In this document: positions 15,507 through 23,861 of the stretch, in pieces | Layout of the letters: each line of letters begins with the position of its first letter | How positions within the stretch are numbered: the first letter of the stretch is position 1 | From: Treponema sp. UBA4692 | GTDB lineage: Bacteria; Spirochaetota; Spirochaetia; Treponematales; Treponemataceae | NCBI GenBank assembly: GCA_002404895.1 | Contig: DHKO01000009.1 | Location: 92,596-156,595, forward strand | Direction: 5' to 3' | DNA: 64,000 nucleotides | The notes under the pieces: model-generated | Database searches by the model: none | Told to the model about the DNA's origin: nothing | What the model saw: only the letters and a program-made list of their open reading frames with translations | Made by a program: the position numbers and the translations under genes

Positions 15507-17960
15507 TTATTTTAGCACACTTACCGTCAGGAACTCAATTTCCGTTTTCCAGCTGAAAAGATTTTTCTGGGCGGAAACAAGCAGCAGATTCTTGATTTTC
15601 TCCAAGTCCTCGCCGCCTAGCGCATTGTAAAGAGCCGAGCCGTAGCTTGAAGACTTTGCGTCGAACCATTTTGAAATCTCCGCCTCCGTGATTCTCCGCT
15701 TTTCCTCCACAGCTTTTGCCGCGCTCTTTATGCCAAAACTGTATTTCTTGAAGCTTTCCTTGATTGAGTCCGCATTCCATGCGAAAAGCGGATTAGTTTC
15801 ATCTCCGAAGAATTCGTTTTCGGCAAGCTGCATTTTCTTCATCATAACGTCAAAATTCTCATCGAGAACCGCCGTCGAGCGAAGAAGCACCTGGCTCAAA
15901 ATCAGGTCGCTGATTCTCTGTCCGTTTCTCGGAATCCGCTGGGAAATCACAGCCTTGAAATTTTCAGGCAGAAGCGAGCCAGCCTTTGAAATCTGGCTTA
16001 GACTGTACGCAAGAACGTCCGCCGAGTCCTGAGTTGTGAACGGGTCGCGGAAAAAAATCCTGTCAAAAACAATATCTTTTTTTGAAAAATTCTCGAGAAT
16101 CTGCCGGAAAGTCTCAGCCGTCAGAAAATTCTCCTCGGTTTTCGGTCTTGTGACAAGAAGAGGACGGTCAAGGTCGTCGAGAGTGCGCCCGTACTGCTCC
16201 ATGATTTCTTGTCCTTTCTCGCTCCGGCAAATTCCGCAGGTGATTCCTTCTGGCGTTTTCCGGCTCACGTCCCAAAGCAAAAGCCCGTCGTCCGCGTTCC
16301 AGACAAGCGAGCGGGTGTGCCTTTCAAGCTTTGCGAGCTTCACCATCGCGTCGCGCACTGAAAGCAGAACCTCAGCGCGGTTTGTGTCAAGACGGCTCCG
16401 CCACATCTTGTCTGCCTTGTTCAAAGCCGCTTCCTTGCGCTCGTCTTTCGGGCTGAACGTGAGGTTTTCCGTTTTTACGGTCTCGTTCTGCTTGAAATTC
16501 TGGTTTATCCACCATTCGCCGATTGGATTCGAGAAGTCATCGGCAAAATGCGGAAGAGGATGCATTCCGCAGCTTGCGCCCGAAGCAGGCTTTTCTGGCG
16601 CGATTCCTTCAAGAATCGTTGAAATCTGCATTTCACGGCGGCTTAACACCTCGTCCCGGATTTTCGCCTCGTAGCCCTGGGTTGTCGGAGTGTAAAAGAC
16701 ACGCCCAACAAGCTCGCTTGGAAGATACTGCTGCGAAACCCAATGGTCGCGGTAAGCGTGCGGATATAAATATCCGTCGCCATGCCCGAAGCCCTCCGCG
16801 TCTCTTGAAGAGTCCCGGAGATGGTTCGGAACTTCCGCGTCCTCTTTTTCAACGCTTGAAAGCGCGTCAAAAAAGGCCATTGAGGAATTTGACTTTGGGC
16901 AGGTGGAAAGATACAAGGCCGCGTGCGCAAGAAAATATCTTCCCTCTGGAAGCCCCACACGGTCAAAAGCCTCGGCGCAGCTGTTCACAACAGAAACTGC
17001 GGCAGGGTCGGCAAGACCTGTGTCCTCGCATGAAGAAATCAGCATGCGCCGGAAGATAAAATGCGGATCCTCGCCTGCCCTCACCATGCGCGCAAGCCAG
17101 TACATCGCCGCGTCCGGGTCGCGCCCCCGGAGAGACTTTATAAAAGCCGAGATTATGTCGTAATGATAGTCTCCGTCGCGGTCATAAAGAACAACTTTTT
17201 TCTGGATTGACTCCTCGGCGGTCTCCTTTGAGATTGAAATCGTGCTTCCATACGGCGGAACCGGAATTCTGGCCGCCGGGTCCCATTTCTTAGGCGTTGT
17301 CTCAACGGCAAGCTCCAGCGCGTTCAAAAGCGAGCGGCAGTCTCCGTTTGCGGTGTCAACGAGATGCTCAAGCGCGCCTTTCTCAAATTCAACATTCCAG
17401 TGTCCGTATCCGCGCTCCACGTCTGAAAGAGCCATTCTCGCGGCTTTCATCAGGTCGTCTTTCGTGAGAGGTTTGAGCTGGAAAACTCGGCTTCGGCTTA
17501 CAAGAGCCTTGTTCACCTCAAAAAAAGGATTTTCCGTGGTTGCGCCTATAAGAATTATCGTGCCGTTCTCGACCCACGGCAAAAGCGCGTCCTGCTGCGC
17601 CTTGTTCCATCTGTGAACCTCGTCCACAAAAAGAATCGTGCGGCGGTTGTAGAGCTTGTAAAACTCGTCAGCCTTTTTTATCGCATCGCGTATGTCCGCG
17701 ACTCCTGTGAGAACCGCGTTCAGCGTTATGAAATTTGACTTTGTGTGATTCGCAATCACGCGGGCGAGCGTTGTCTTTCCTGTTCCAGGCGGTCCGTAGA
17801 AAATAACCGAGGAAAGCTGGTCGGCCGCAATCGCGCGGCGCAGAAGCCGCCCTTTTCCGACAATATGGTCCTGTCCGATATACTCGTCCAAATTTCGAGG
17901 CCTCATGCGCGCCGCAAGAGGCTGCTTCTGTGATTTTGCATTATCAAATAAGTCTTCCAT
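15507..17960 (-). CDS. rarA: RarA/MgsA-type AAA+ ATPase fused to a C-terminal domain of unknown function
   Basis: The N-terminal 445 residues or so are RarA, an ATPase of the clamp-loader group acting at stalled replication forks. Walker A is GPPGTGKTT (56-64), Walker B is FVDEVHRWNK near 115, sensor region IGATTENP, and the RarA C-terminal part includes LRGRDPDAAMYWLARM and the HAYRDHWVSQQYLP motif. An additional region of about 350 residues follows (from about 470), rich in helices, with a DRIFFRDPF motif that recalls a methyltransferase-like fold but lacks a clear SAM-binding motif. This fusion layout is known in cyanobacteria and spirochaetes. CAGGA lies before the start. Confidence 0.9.
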   Translation of the reverse strand: MEDLFDNAKSQKQPLAARMRPRNLDEYIGQDHIVGKGRLLRRAIAADQLSSVIFYGPPGTGKTTLARVIANHTKSNFITLNAVLTGVADIRDAIKKADEFYKLYNRRTILFVDEVHRWNKAQQDALLPWVENGTIILIGATTENPFFEVNKALVSRSRVFQLKPLTKDDLMKAARMALSDVERGYGHWNVEFEKGALEHLVDTANGDCRSLLNALELAVETTPKKWDPAARIPVPPYGSTISISKETAEESIQKKVVLYDRDGDYHYDIISAFIKSLRGRDPDAAMYWLARMVRAGEDPHFIFRRMLISSCEDTGLADPAAVSVVNSCAEAFDRVGLPEGRYFLAHAALYLSTCPKSNSSMAFFDALSSVEKEDAEVPNHLRDSSRDAEGFGHGDGYLYPHAYRDHWVSQQYLPSELVGRVFYTPTTQGYEAKIRDEVLSRREMQISTILEGIAPEKPASGASCGMHPLPHFADDFSNPIGEWWINQNFKQNETVKTENLTFSPKDERKEAALNKADKMWRSRLDTNRAEVLLSVRDAMVKLAKLERHTRSLVWNADDGLLLWDVSRKTPEGITCGICRSEKGQEIMEQYGRTLDDLDRPLLVTRPKTEENFLTAETFRQILENFSKKDIVFDRIFFRDPFTTQDSADVLAYSLSQISKAGSLLPENFKAVISQRIPRNGQRISDLILSQVLLRSTAVLDENFDVMMKKMQLAENEFFGDETNPLFAWNADSIKESFKKYSFGIKSAAKAVEEKRRITEAEISKWFDAKSSSYGSALYNALGGEDLEKIKNLLLVSAQKNLFSWKTEIEFLTVSVLK

Positions 17961-18110
17961 AATTTTCCTGATTTTGTCTGAAAAGAAAGCGTTTCAAGAG
18001 CAAATTTCGCGTTCAAAAAAAGCGATAAAATCTCTTCAAATTCTTAGCGATTATATCACGAAAGAGACTTTGACGCAGAGCCGCCACACACAGAAAATGA
18101 GCTAGGAAAC

Positions 18111-18170
18111 GAATGGCATTTCGCCACAAGTTGAAATTGAATGGGGCAGCGAATGGCATTTTGCCACGCA
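18111..18170. repeat. Two units of a 40-base GAATGGCATTT(C/T)GCCAC repeat
   Basis: GAATGGCATT begins at 18111 and again at 18151, each followed by a GCCAC that can pair with the GGC. A related pair with similar spacing lies at 42436-42502. Confidence 0.65.
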
Positions 18171-18172
18171 CG

Positions 18173-18219
18173 AAAATAAAATCGGGCGGCTCGTGGCATA
18201 ACCTCAAAGCCGCCCGATT
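18173..18219 (-). terminator. Terminator of the barrel/lipoprotein operon
   Basis: Minus strand: AATCGGGCGGCT pairs perfectly with AGCCGCCCGATT around a 16-base loop and is followed by TTATTTT. It lies 27 bases after the lipoprotein stop. Confidence 0.9.
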
Positions 18220-18246
18220 GCTAAAAATATGAATTATCTTTTTTCG

Positions 18247-19374
18247 CTACTCGCGGTTCCATTCGTCCTCATCAGGATAGTAGCCCCACAGACCAACATT
18301 GTCGAGCGTCGCAGAAGTGCTTGAAGAAGAGCCAGAGAACTCCGCCGCCGCAAAAATCGGTGTGCTGTACTCGTTTTTGCCCGGATAGACGGCAAGCAGA
18401 GCTGGAACTTCATAATAGGAAGAAAGAGCCGAAGCCGCATTGTTGTCAAAATCCTGAACGGAAGAGCCAGGCTTGTTTTTATCCTTGCTGTCAGCTCCCA
18501 TTGTAACTTGCTGGATTCCCTCTGTGGTTCCAAGAAGCATATAGTCTTGAGTGAACGCCATAGAAATGATGTTGTCGCTATCTGTGTCAATAGAAGTCCA
18601 GGAAGCACCGTCAGTAGAATAATAAATGTCGTCGCCGCTGGCAGTGTAGACGCAAGTCGCTTCGGCAGATTCTGTTTCATTTGAAGTTGACGCGCGGTAA
18701 GGCGAAAGAATCACGCCTTTTCCCCTAAGATAAGTCGCGCTGAGAACGTCTGAAATATCTCCGCTGTTCGCTATAGAATAATAATTGCTGCCTGATGCAA
18801 CTTCGCTCCATACGCTTGGGTCTGTCTGTTCAGCCGTAAGCGAAGATGTAAGTTCATAAACCGCACCGTCATATATAAAAAACGCTTTTCTGTTGCTTTC
18901 AGCCGGAGTATTTGTGCAGAAGATAAGGAAAGCAGTGCTTGAATAGTCAACGGTGAGAAGACATTCCCAAGATATATCTGTTACATTTCCATCTGAATCT
19001 TCAGTCGCAGTTCCTCTCCAAAGTTTTCTTTCATTTCCAACATTGTATCCGTCGTCGTCATCTGTATAAGAAAGTGAAACCGCATAAAGACATTCATTAT
19101 CCGCCGCCAGATTATAAATTGTAGTCTCTGGCGTTTCCAGTTTTTTCCAGTTTCCAGTAGCTGTTGTGCCTTTCGGCTGACAATAAATTCTTCCATTTGC
19201 AACGTAAATATTGCTTTTGTATCTTACAATCGCCTGAACCGAGCCGCTTACAGTCGGGTCGTTAAGCTTGACCTCGTTTCTGATGTCGGCAAAGATAACG
19301 TCGTTGCAGGAAAGCATGGAGAACAAGAGAACCGAAAGAAAAGCGGCAAAAAATGCTTTGAGTGATTTTTTCAT
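18247..19374 (-). CDS. Lipoprotein with propeller-like repeats
   Basis: A 375-residue lipoprotein: MKKSLKAFFAAFLSVLLFSMLSC gives a signal peptide with lipobox SMLSC. The mature region has repeated short strands with aromatic/Asp-Gly turns (YKSNIYVANGRIY; DNECLYAVSL; GDDIYYSTDGASWTSI; DYMLLGTTEGIQQV), a pattern of BNR/Kelch-like beta-propellers. No catalytic motif is visible. AGGAG lies before the ATG at 19374; the open frame further upstream overlaps the preceding gene and is not coding. Its start is only 14 bases after the stop of the outer-membrane barrel gene, so the two are co-transcribed and may act together at the cell surface. Confidence 0.75.
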   Translation of the reverse strand: MKKSLKAFFAAFLSVLLFSMLSCNDVIFADIRNEVKLNDPTVSGSVQAIVRYKSNIYVANGRIYCQPKGTTATGNWKKLETPETTIYNLAADNECLYAVSLSYTDDDDGYNVGNERKLWRGTATEDSDGNVTDISWECLLTVDYSSTAFLIFCTNTPAESNRKAFFIYDGAVYELTSSLTAEQTDPSVWSEVASGSNYYSIANSGDISDVLSATYLRGKGVILSPYRASTSNETESAEATCVYTASGDDIYYSTDGASWTSIDTDSDNIISMAFTQDYMLLGTTEGIQQVTMGADSKDKNKPGSSVQDFDNNAASALSSYYEVPALLAVYPGKNEYSTPIFAAAEFSGSSSSTSATLDNVGLWGYYPDEDEWNRE

Positions 19375-19388
19375 TTTTTCTGATTCTC

Positions 19389-20033
19389 CTAGAAGTGATA
19401 GCGCGCGGAAATTCCGAACGAGCCGAAGATTCCGTAGTCGTTCTTGCTTGAGTCCGAGTACCACTGCGGCATATACATCGCGTTCCCCTCAAGGCCGAAA
19501 GACCAGCTCGGCGTAACGCGGTAGTAGACTCCAGCCTGCCCCTCAAGCGTGAGCCCCGGAAAATAAGTCTGGCTAAGGTAGTTTTCCATTGCGACACCGC
19601 CCGACAAAGTGATTGGAAACTCGAATCTGCCGTATGTCGGCTGGAAAGTGAAATCCAAAAGAATCGGAATGTAAGTGAAGATGTTCTCTCCGATTGTCGG
19701 ATTGTAGCCGAACTTCACGTTCAAGCCCACCGCAAACCAGCTTGTGATGAACCTGTGGTAGCCAAGCGAGCCTGCGCCTCCAAGCGACATTTTTCCTGAG
19801 CGGTAAAGCGGAAAAGTGCCGCCGAAATTCAGCGGGGCTGTCGCCATCAGGTCAATCTTGATGAACTGGTCGCCCGGCTCATTGTATTTAAAATTCTGTT
19901 TTGTCTGGATTTCTTTTTTGTCTTCATCGCCTGAGTTTGCGTCCATGTTCTCATCGGCAAACGCAAACGAAGCGAGCAGGAAAACCGCGGAAAAAAGCGC
20001 GAGAAAACGCTTAATAGTTTCTTTTTGTCTCAT
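19389..20033 (-). CDS. Small outer-membrane beta-barrel protein
   Basis: A 214-residue exported protein with signal peptide ending near ASFAFA (residue 26), a short acidic linker, and a C-terminal domain of about 160 residues with eight or so amphipathic strands ending in aromatic Phe (GISARYHF), the typical outer-membrane barrel signature. Size and pattern suit an eight-stranded OmpW/OmpA-like barrel. From memory, Treponema pallidum carries a comparable predicted barrel (TP0733) next to folD, which would be conserved synteny with the divergent folD here; this needs checking. Co-transcribed with the downstream lipoprotein. Confidence 0.75.
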   Translation of the reverse strand: MRQKETIKRFLALFSAVFLLASFAFADENMDANSGDEDKKEIQTKQNFKYNEPGDQFIKIDLMATAPLNFGGTFPLYRSGKMSLGGAGSLGYHRFITSWFAVGLNVKFGYNPTIGENIFTYIPILLDFTFQPTYGRFEFPITLSGGVAMENYLSQTYFPGLTLEGQAGVYYRVTPSWSFGLEGNAMYMPQWYSDSSKNDYGIFGSFGISARYHF

Positions 20034-20242
20034 AGTGTCTCTTTGATATTATTAAATAGATAGTAATTCTACGGAAAATAAGCTATATTTTCAACATTAT
20101 AAAGAAAAACAATCACGGCAATAAGTTACGGATTCTATTCTGTGGATTTTATAAAAAACGTGTTCATTTAGATTTTCAGATTTTTGATTTTCAAGATGAA
20201 CGCGGATCAAAATAAAGTTTGAGTTAAAAATTGGAGGAAAAA
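20034..20242. other. Divergent promoter region between the barrel operon and folD
   Basis: About 210 AT-rich bases between oppositely oriented genes. No open frame, RNA or repeat was recognised. Promoters for both directions must lie here, but no pair of boxes with convincing spacing was found. Confidence 0.4.
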
Positions 20243-21118
20243 ATGGCAGCTCAGATTATCGATGGAAAACAGATTGCGCTTGAAGTTCGCGGTGGAGTCG
20301 CGGAAAAGGTTGCGGCTCTTAAAGAAAAAGGAATCACGCCTTGCCTTGCTGTCGTTCTAGTCGGAGAAAATCCCGCGTCTGTTTCTTACGTTACAGGAAA
20401 GCGCAAGGCTCTCGCCGAAGCCGGAATGATGGACAAGTCTGTGGAGCTGCCAGAAAGCACAAGCGAGGAAGAGCTTCTTTCTTTGATTGAGAAACTGAAC
20501 AAGGACGATTCAGTCCACGGAATTTTGGTGCAGCTGCCGCTTCCAAAGCATATAAATGAAGACAAAGTTATAATGGCAATCTCTCCTGAGAAAGATGTTG
20601 ACGGTTTTCATCCTGTGAACGTGGGAAATCTCGTGATTGGAAAAAAGGCTTTTCTGCCTTGCACTCCGCACGGAATCATCGTTCTTCTTAAAAAAATGGG
20701 AATCGAGACAAGCGGAAAGCACGCAGTTGTTGTCGGACGCTCGAATATCGTTGGAAAGCCGGTCGCGCTTCTTCTTGCCCGCCGCGATGTGAACTGCACT
20801 GTTACGCTCTGCCATACAGGAACAAAAAACATGGCTGAAATCACAAGGCAGGCGGATATTCTCGTTGTGGCCTCAGGCCATCCGCACACTGTTACTGCGG
20901 ACATGGTGAAAGACGGAGCTGTTGTGATTGACGTTGGCGTGAACAGGATTCCAGACGACACAAAGAAAAAGGGATACCGCTTAATCGGAGACTGCGACTT
21001 TGACACAATCAAGGAAAAAGCAAGCTTTATAACGCCTGTTCCTGGCGGAGTCGGTCCGATGACAATCGCAATGCTGATGTACAACACGCTTGAGGCTGCA
21101 GAAAACAGAATCAATTAA
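20243..21118 (+). CDS. folD: Methylenetetrahydrofolate dehydrogenase/cyclohydrolase
   Basis: Bifunctional FolD interconverts 5,10-methylene-THF, 5,10-methenyl-THF and 10-formyl-THF for one-carbon metabolism. The 291-residue protein has the SYVTGKRKA motif with the catalytic Lys, the VQLPLP segment, the DVDGFHPVNVG region, the GRSNIVGKP NADP-binding turn and the PVPGGVGPMT motif. GGAGG six bases before the ATG at 20243 fixes the start; a TTG four codons earlier overlaps that site and is rejected. folE2 follows 23 bases downstream in the same direction. Confidence 0.97.
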   Translation: MAAQIIDGKQIALEVRGGVAEKVAALKEKGITPCLAVVLVGENPASVSYVTGKRKALAEAGMMDKSVELPESTSEEELLSLIEKLNKDDSVHGILVQLPLPKHINEDKVIMAISPEKDVDGFHPVNVGNLVIGKKAFLPCTPHGIIVLLKKMGIETSGKHAVVVGRSNIVGKPVALLLARRDVNCTVTLCHTGTKNMAEITRQADILVVASGHPHTVTADMVKDGAVVIDVGVNRIPDDTKKKGYRLIGDCDFDTIKEKASFITPVPGGVGPMTIAMLMYNTLEAAENRIN

Positions 21119-21141
21119 GAATTCTTAATTTTGAATCAATC

Positions 21142-22014
21142 ATGGTTGACATTCAGAACACTGCCGATACGCGGGAAGTTCCGCTTGAGAAAGTCGGCGT
21201 AAAAAACGTGAAATATCCTCTTCAGGTGCTGGACAAGGCGAACAACGTGCAGAACACGACGGCTTCGGTGAACCTTTTCGTGAATCTGCCGCACAATTTC
21301 AAGGGCACGCACATGAGCCGCTTTATTCAGGTTTTCCACAAGTATCACAAGGACATCTCGATGAACAACTTTCTCGATATGCTTGAGGAAATCCGCACAA
21401 AGCTCGACGCTCAGCGCGCGTTCGGAAGAATCGCTTTTCCTTACTTTGTCGAAAAGCTCTCGCCTGTTACAAAGTCTCCGGGAATGATGGAATATATCTG
21501 CACTTACGAGGGCGAAAGCTCGGTTTTGCAGGAGACGAAAGAAGATATTGCGGGAGAAAATTTCGGTGGAAAAAATGGCGGACAGTTTCCTGACGAATCA
21601 GAAAAAAAAATCCCTCAGAAAATTTCCCAGAAATTCTTTGTCTCGATAAAAGTTCCGATTGCGACTCTCTGCCCTTGCTCAAAGGCGATTTCAGAATACG
21701 GAGCGCACAACCAGCGCGGTTTTGTGAAAGTGAAGATTCTCTACTCGAAATTCTTCTGGATTGAGGATGTAATCTCGATGATAGAAGAATGCGCCTCAAC
21801 GCCGCTTTACTCGGTCTTGAAGCGCGCCGATGAGAAATTTGTGACGGAGCATGCTTATGACAATCCTCGTTTTGTTGAAGATGTTGTGCGTGAGGTTTAT
21901 CTCGGGCTGAAAAAAATGAGCTTTAAAGGATTCACAGTTGAAGCGGAGACAGAGGAAAGCATTCATTTTCACAATGCGTATGCGTGTGCAGAATATGAAA
22001 ATTACATCCTGTAA
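21142..22014 (+). CDS. folE2: GTP cyclohydrolase I, FolE2 type
   Basis: Converts GTP to 7,8-dihydroneopterin triphosphate, the entry to folate synthesis; FolE2 enzymes do not strictly need zinc. The 290-residue protein has the FolE2 start (DIQNTADTREVPLEKVGVK), the SRFIQV motif near 59, and the active-site segment TLCPCSK with Cys177/Cys179, followed by SEYGAHNQRG. Residues 131-163 are a Lys/Glu/Gly-rich insertion not expected in the family core. It lies just after folD and is probably co-transcribed; no strong ribosome-binding site is seen, so coupling is possible. A hairpin terminator follows. Confidence 0.93.
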   Translation: MVDIQNTADTREVPLEKVGVKNVKYPLQVLDKANNVQNTTASVNLFVNLPHNFKGTHMSRFIQVFHKYHKDISMNNFLDMLEEIRTKLDAQRAFGRIAFPYFVEKLSPVTKSPGMMEYICTYEGESSVLQETKEDIAGENFGGKNGGQFPDESEKKIPQKISQKFFVSIKVPIATLCPCSKAISEYGAHNQRGFVKVKILYSKFFWIEDVISMIEECASTPLYSVLKRADEKFVTEHAYDNPRFVEDVVREVYLGLKKMSFKGFTVEAETEESIHFHNAYACAEYENYIL

Positions 22015-22027
22015 TTTTCATATTTAC

Positions 22028-22067
22028 GAGAAAATTCTGTTCACCTGAAGGCAAACAGAATTTTCTC
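22028..22067 (+). terminator. Terminator after folE2
   Basis: GAGAAAATTCTGTT pairs with AACAGAATTTTCTC around a 12-base loop, followed by a pyrimidine-rich TCTTTG. It lies 14 bases after the folE2 stop. Confidence 0.75.
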
Positions 22068-22079
22068 TCTTTGCTTTGC

Positions 22080-22240
22080 TGCCGCGTCCGTGCGGCAGAT
22101 TTTGGAAACTGCAATTTTTATCCTAACGAGAATTTTTTAGGAAAAGCAAGAAGCAAAAGCGAAAAAATTCTCTCTTTGTATTATTGCGCGACTCAACGCT
22201 CGCTAGTGTCGCATCATGCGGCGGATTTTGGAAAGTATAT
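22080..22240. repeat. Two units of a GCGGCNGATTTTGGAAA repeat
   Basis: A short hairpin (GCCGC-GTCCGT-GCGGC at 22081-22096; GTCGCATCATGCGGC near 22207) is followed each time by GATTTTGGAAA (22097 and 22225). Variants with GATTTTGAAA occur near 23755 and 27481. The whole gap 22068-22264 holds nothing else recognisable. Confidence 0.55.
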
Positions 22241-22264
22241 TTTATTCTAAAAAGAGAAAAATCG

Positions 22265-23257
22265 TCATCTGTAGTTTTGCGATTGCAAAAAATAGGCTGC
22301 CGGCTTTGCATTTTGCAGCTGGGCTGTCAGTTCCGGGTGATATTCAAAGTGCATGTTGTCGAAAATCACCCAGTTTCCGCCCCAGATAAATCCGTTTTTC
22401 TCGAAGATTTTTATGACTTTCTCGCCTGGACTCCACCGCCTTTCAAGCGGAATCATCATCCATTTGTCGCCGAGCTTGTCTTTTTCCCAGCTCCAGTAAA
22501 TCGCCTTGCCGCGAAGCCGGGCGGGAAGCACGTCAACACTGATTCCGTATGAATGGAACGATTTTCTGCTTGTTCCGACGATAACGCGCCAATAGTAGGC
22601 ATCTGCGGATTTCAGCTCATCGACAAAAGTTTTCACGTCTTCATCATTTTCTGCTTCTTTAAGAATTTCCGTCTCGACTTTTTTAATATGGGGAAGAATC
22701 CTCTCGTGGATTTTCGTCCTTTTTCCAAGAAAAGTCGTGCTTATTATATGCTCCTCGATTTCTCTCCGCGAGTTTGCCGAATAGATAAAGTCGAAAAAGA
22801 ACATCGGAGTGCCGGCCTGGTTCCGTCTGCTTGAAGCCGAGCCAAAATGCGAAATCTCGTCGATTTCAGCCTGAGTGTAAGTTCTCGGGTCTCGCGGGCG
22901 GTTCTCGTAGCGATATTGGAGCGGCCAGTATTCAGACTTCCGTGAAAGCTCCTCTTTTGGAAGAAGCCTGCCGTCCGACCAGTACAAAACCGCGCTTTTT
23001 TTCGGATTCTTCCTGGTTTCATTTCGGTTCTCGAAGGAATTCACGCTCAGAAAGATTTTCCAGTCGAAAGTCTCAATGTCGAACTCTGGCTCAAAATCAA
23101 CATCCGGATAGCACTTCATAAACTCAGAAAGTTTTTTCGGATAGAAAAAATTCTGAATCGGCTGCGGAAAACGGAAAACTTTTCCGCCAGCAGAAAAAAC
23201 CTGAAAAGCGATAAAAATGGCAAAAAACAGAACAAACGCGGCAAGATTTTTTTTCAT
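22265..23257 (-). CDS. Secreted M15-family peptidoglycan peptidase
   Basis: A 330-residue exported protein (signal MKKNLAAFVLFFAIFIAFQVFSA). The C-terminal third carries the zinc-peptidase motifs of the M15_4 / VanY-like group: SFHSYGISVDVLP (first His and Asp ligands), then GGNWVIFDNMHFEYHPEL (catalytic region and last His). Such enzymes cleave peptide cross-links or stem peptides in the cell wall. The N-terminal part is not recognised. No ribosome-binding site is visible; TATAAT lies 13 bases before the ATG on the minus strand, implying a very short leader. Confidence 0.82.
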   Translation of the reverse strand: MKKNLAAFVLFFAIFIAFQVFSAGGKVFRFPQPIQNFFYPKKLSEFMKCYPDVDFEPEFDIETFDWKIFLSVNSFENRNETRKNPKKSAVLYWSDGRLLPKEELSRKSEYWPLQYRYENRPRDPRTYTQAEIDEISHFGSASSRRNQAGTPMFFFDFIYSANSRREIEEHIISTTFLGKRTKIHERILPHIKKVETEILKEAENDEDVKTFVDELKSADAYYWRVIVGTSRKSFHSYGISVDVLPARLRGKAIYWSWEKDKLGDKWMMIPLERRWSPGEKVIKIFEKNGFIWGGNWVIFDNMHFEYHPELTAQLQNAKPAAYFLQSQNYR

Positions 23258-23438
23258 AAAAACTAAGAAGATTATAATTCAAAAAATGGGGGTTAGGAAA
23301 TTATTTAATGGAACCTTTGTTTTAAGAAAGCCAATCTAAGATATGAAGAAAGTATTCATTCAGAAGTTACTAAGTATTCCTTCAGCTTTATATGATTTTA
23401 ATGCTGAAATCTCGATTTTTTCACCTCTGGCATTGTGC

Positions 23439-23663
23439 TTACAGTTCCCGCAGAACGTACTTAAAATAATGGTTTTCCACTTTTGCCTGGTTCATCAGCT
23501 CGCCCCACGAGGAGTATTTTGTCTCCTGAAAGCTCCGCGAGAATCTGATTTGCTGCTTTCCTTTTTCGTCAGTGTCGAGAAGTAGCGTGTAGTCAGTTCC
23601 GTCGTGCGTAAAGTCGAATCTTCCGACTGTCTCCAAAGTGAATTTTAGTTCTGGTTCTGTCAT
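23439..23663 (-). CDS. Small conserved-looking cytoplasmic protein
   Basis: A 74-residue protein with no signal peptide or membrane segment. Family not recognised. It has a balanced, non-repetitive composition (LETVGRFDFTHDGTDYTLLL; SRSFQETKYSSWGELMNQ), and the pattern of alternating hydrophobics suggests a small beta-rich fold. GAGAG about nine bases before the ATG supports translation. It stands alone between the M15 peptidase and the FAD dehydrogenase genes. It could be missed by automatic gene finders or be a lineage-specific small protein. Confidence 0.55.
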   Translation of the reverse strand: MTEPELKFTLETVGRFDFTHDGTDYTLLLDTDEKGKQQIRFSRSFQETKYSSWGELMNQAKVENHYFKYVLREL

Positions 23664-23861
23664 AATGTTTTTCTCTCGGTTTTTTTGTGCTTTTATGACC
23701 TTTTAAGCTGCTGAATGTTCACAACGGTTTAGCCGATTGCAAACGACGCAGGCAGATTTTGAAAACTAGCTGGCAGAATGCCAAAAATATTTCGTCTTGG
23801 TTTAATCTTGCCTTTTGCGGAAAAATCCTGCCTGAATCGCATTTTTTCAACTAAAACCTTT

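Noticed and set aside
15279..15515. Open frame of 78 codons on the plus strand between adk and the RarA fusion gene
   Set aside because: It is produced by the GC-rich repeat; there is no good start or family resemblance.
23343..23585. 80-codon plus-strand frame MKKVFIQ...
   Set aside because: It runs antisense to the better-supported 74-residue gene and has no clear ribosome-binding site.
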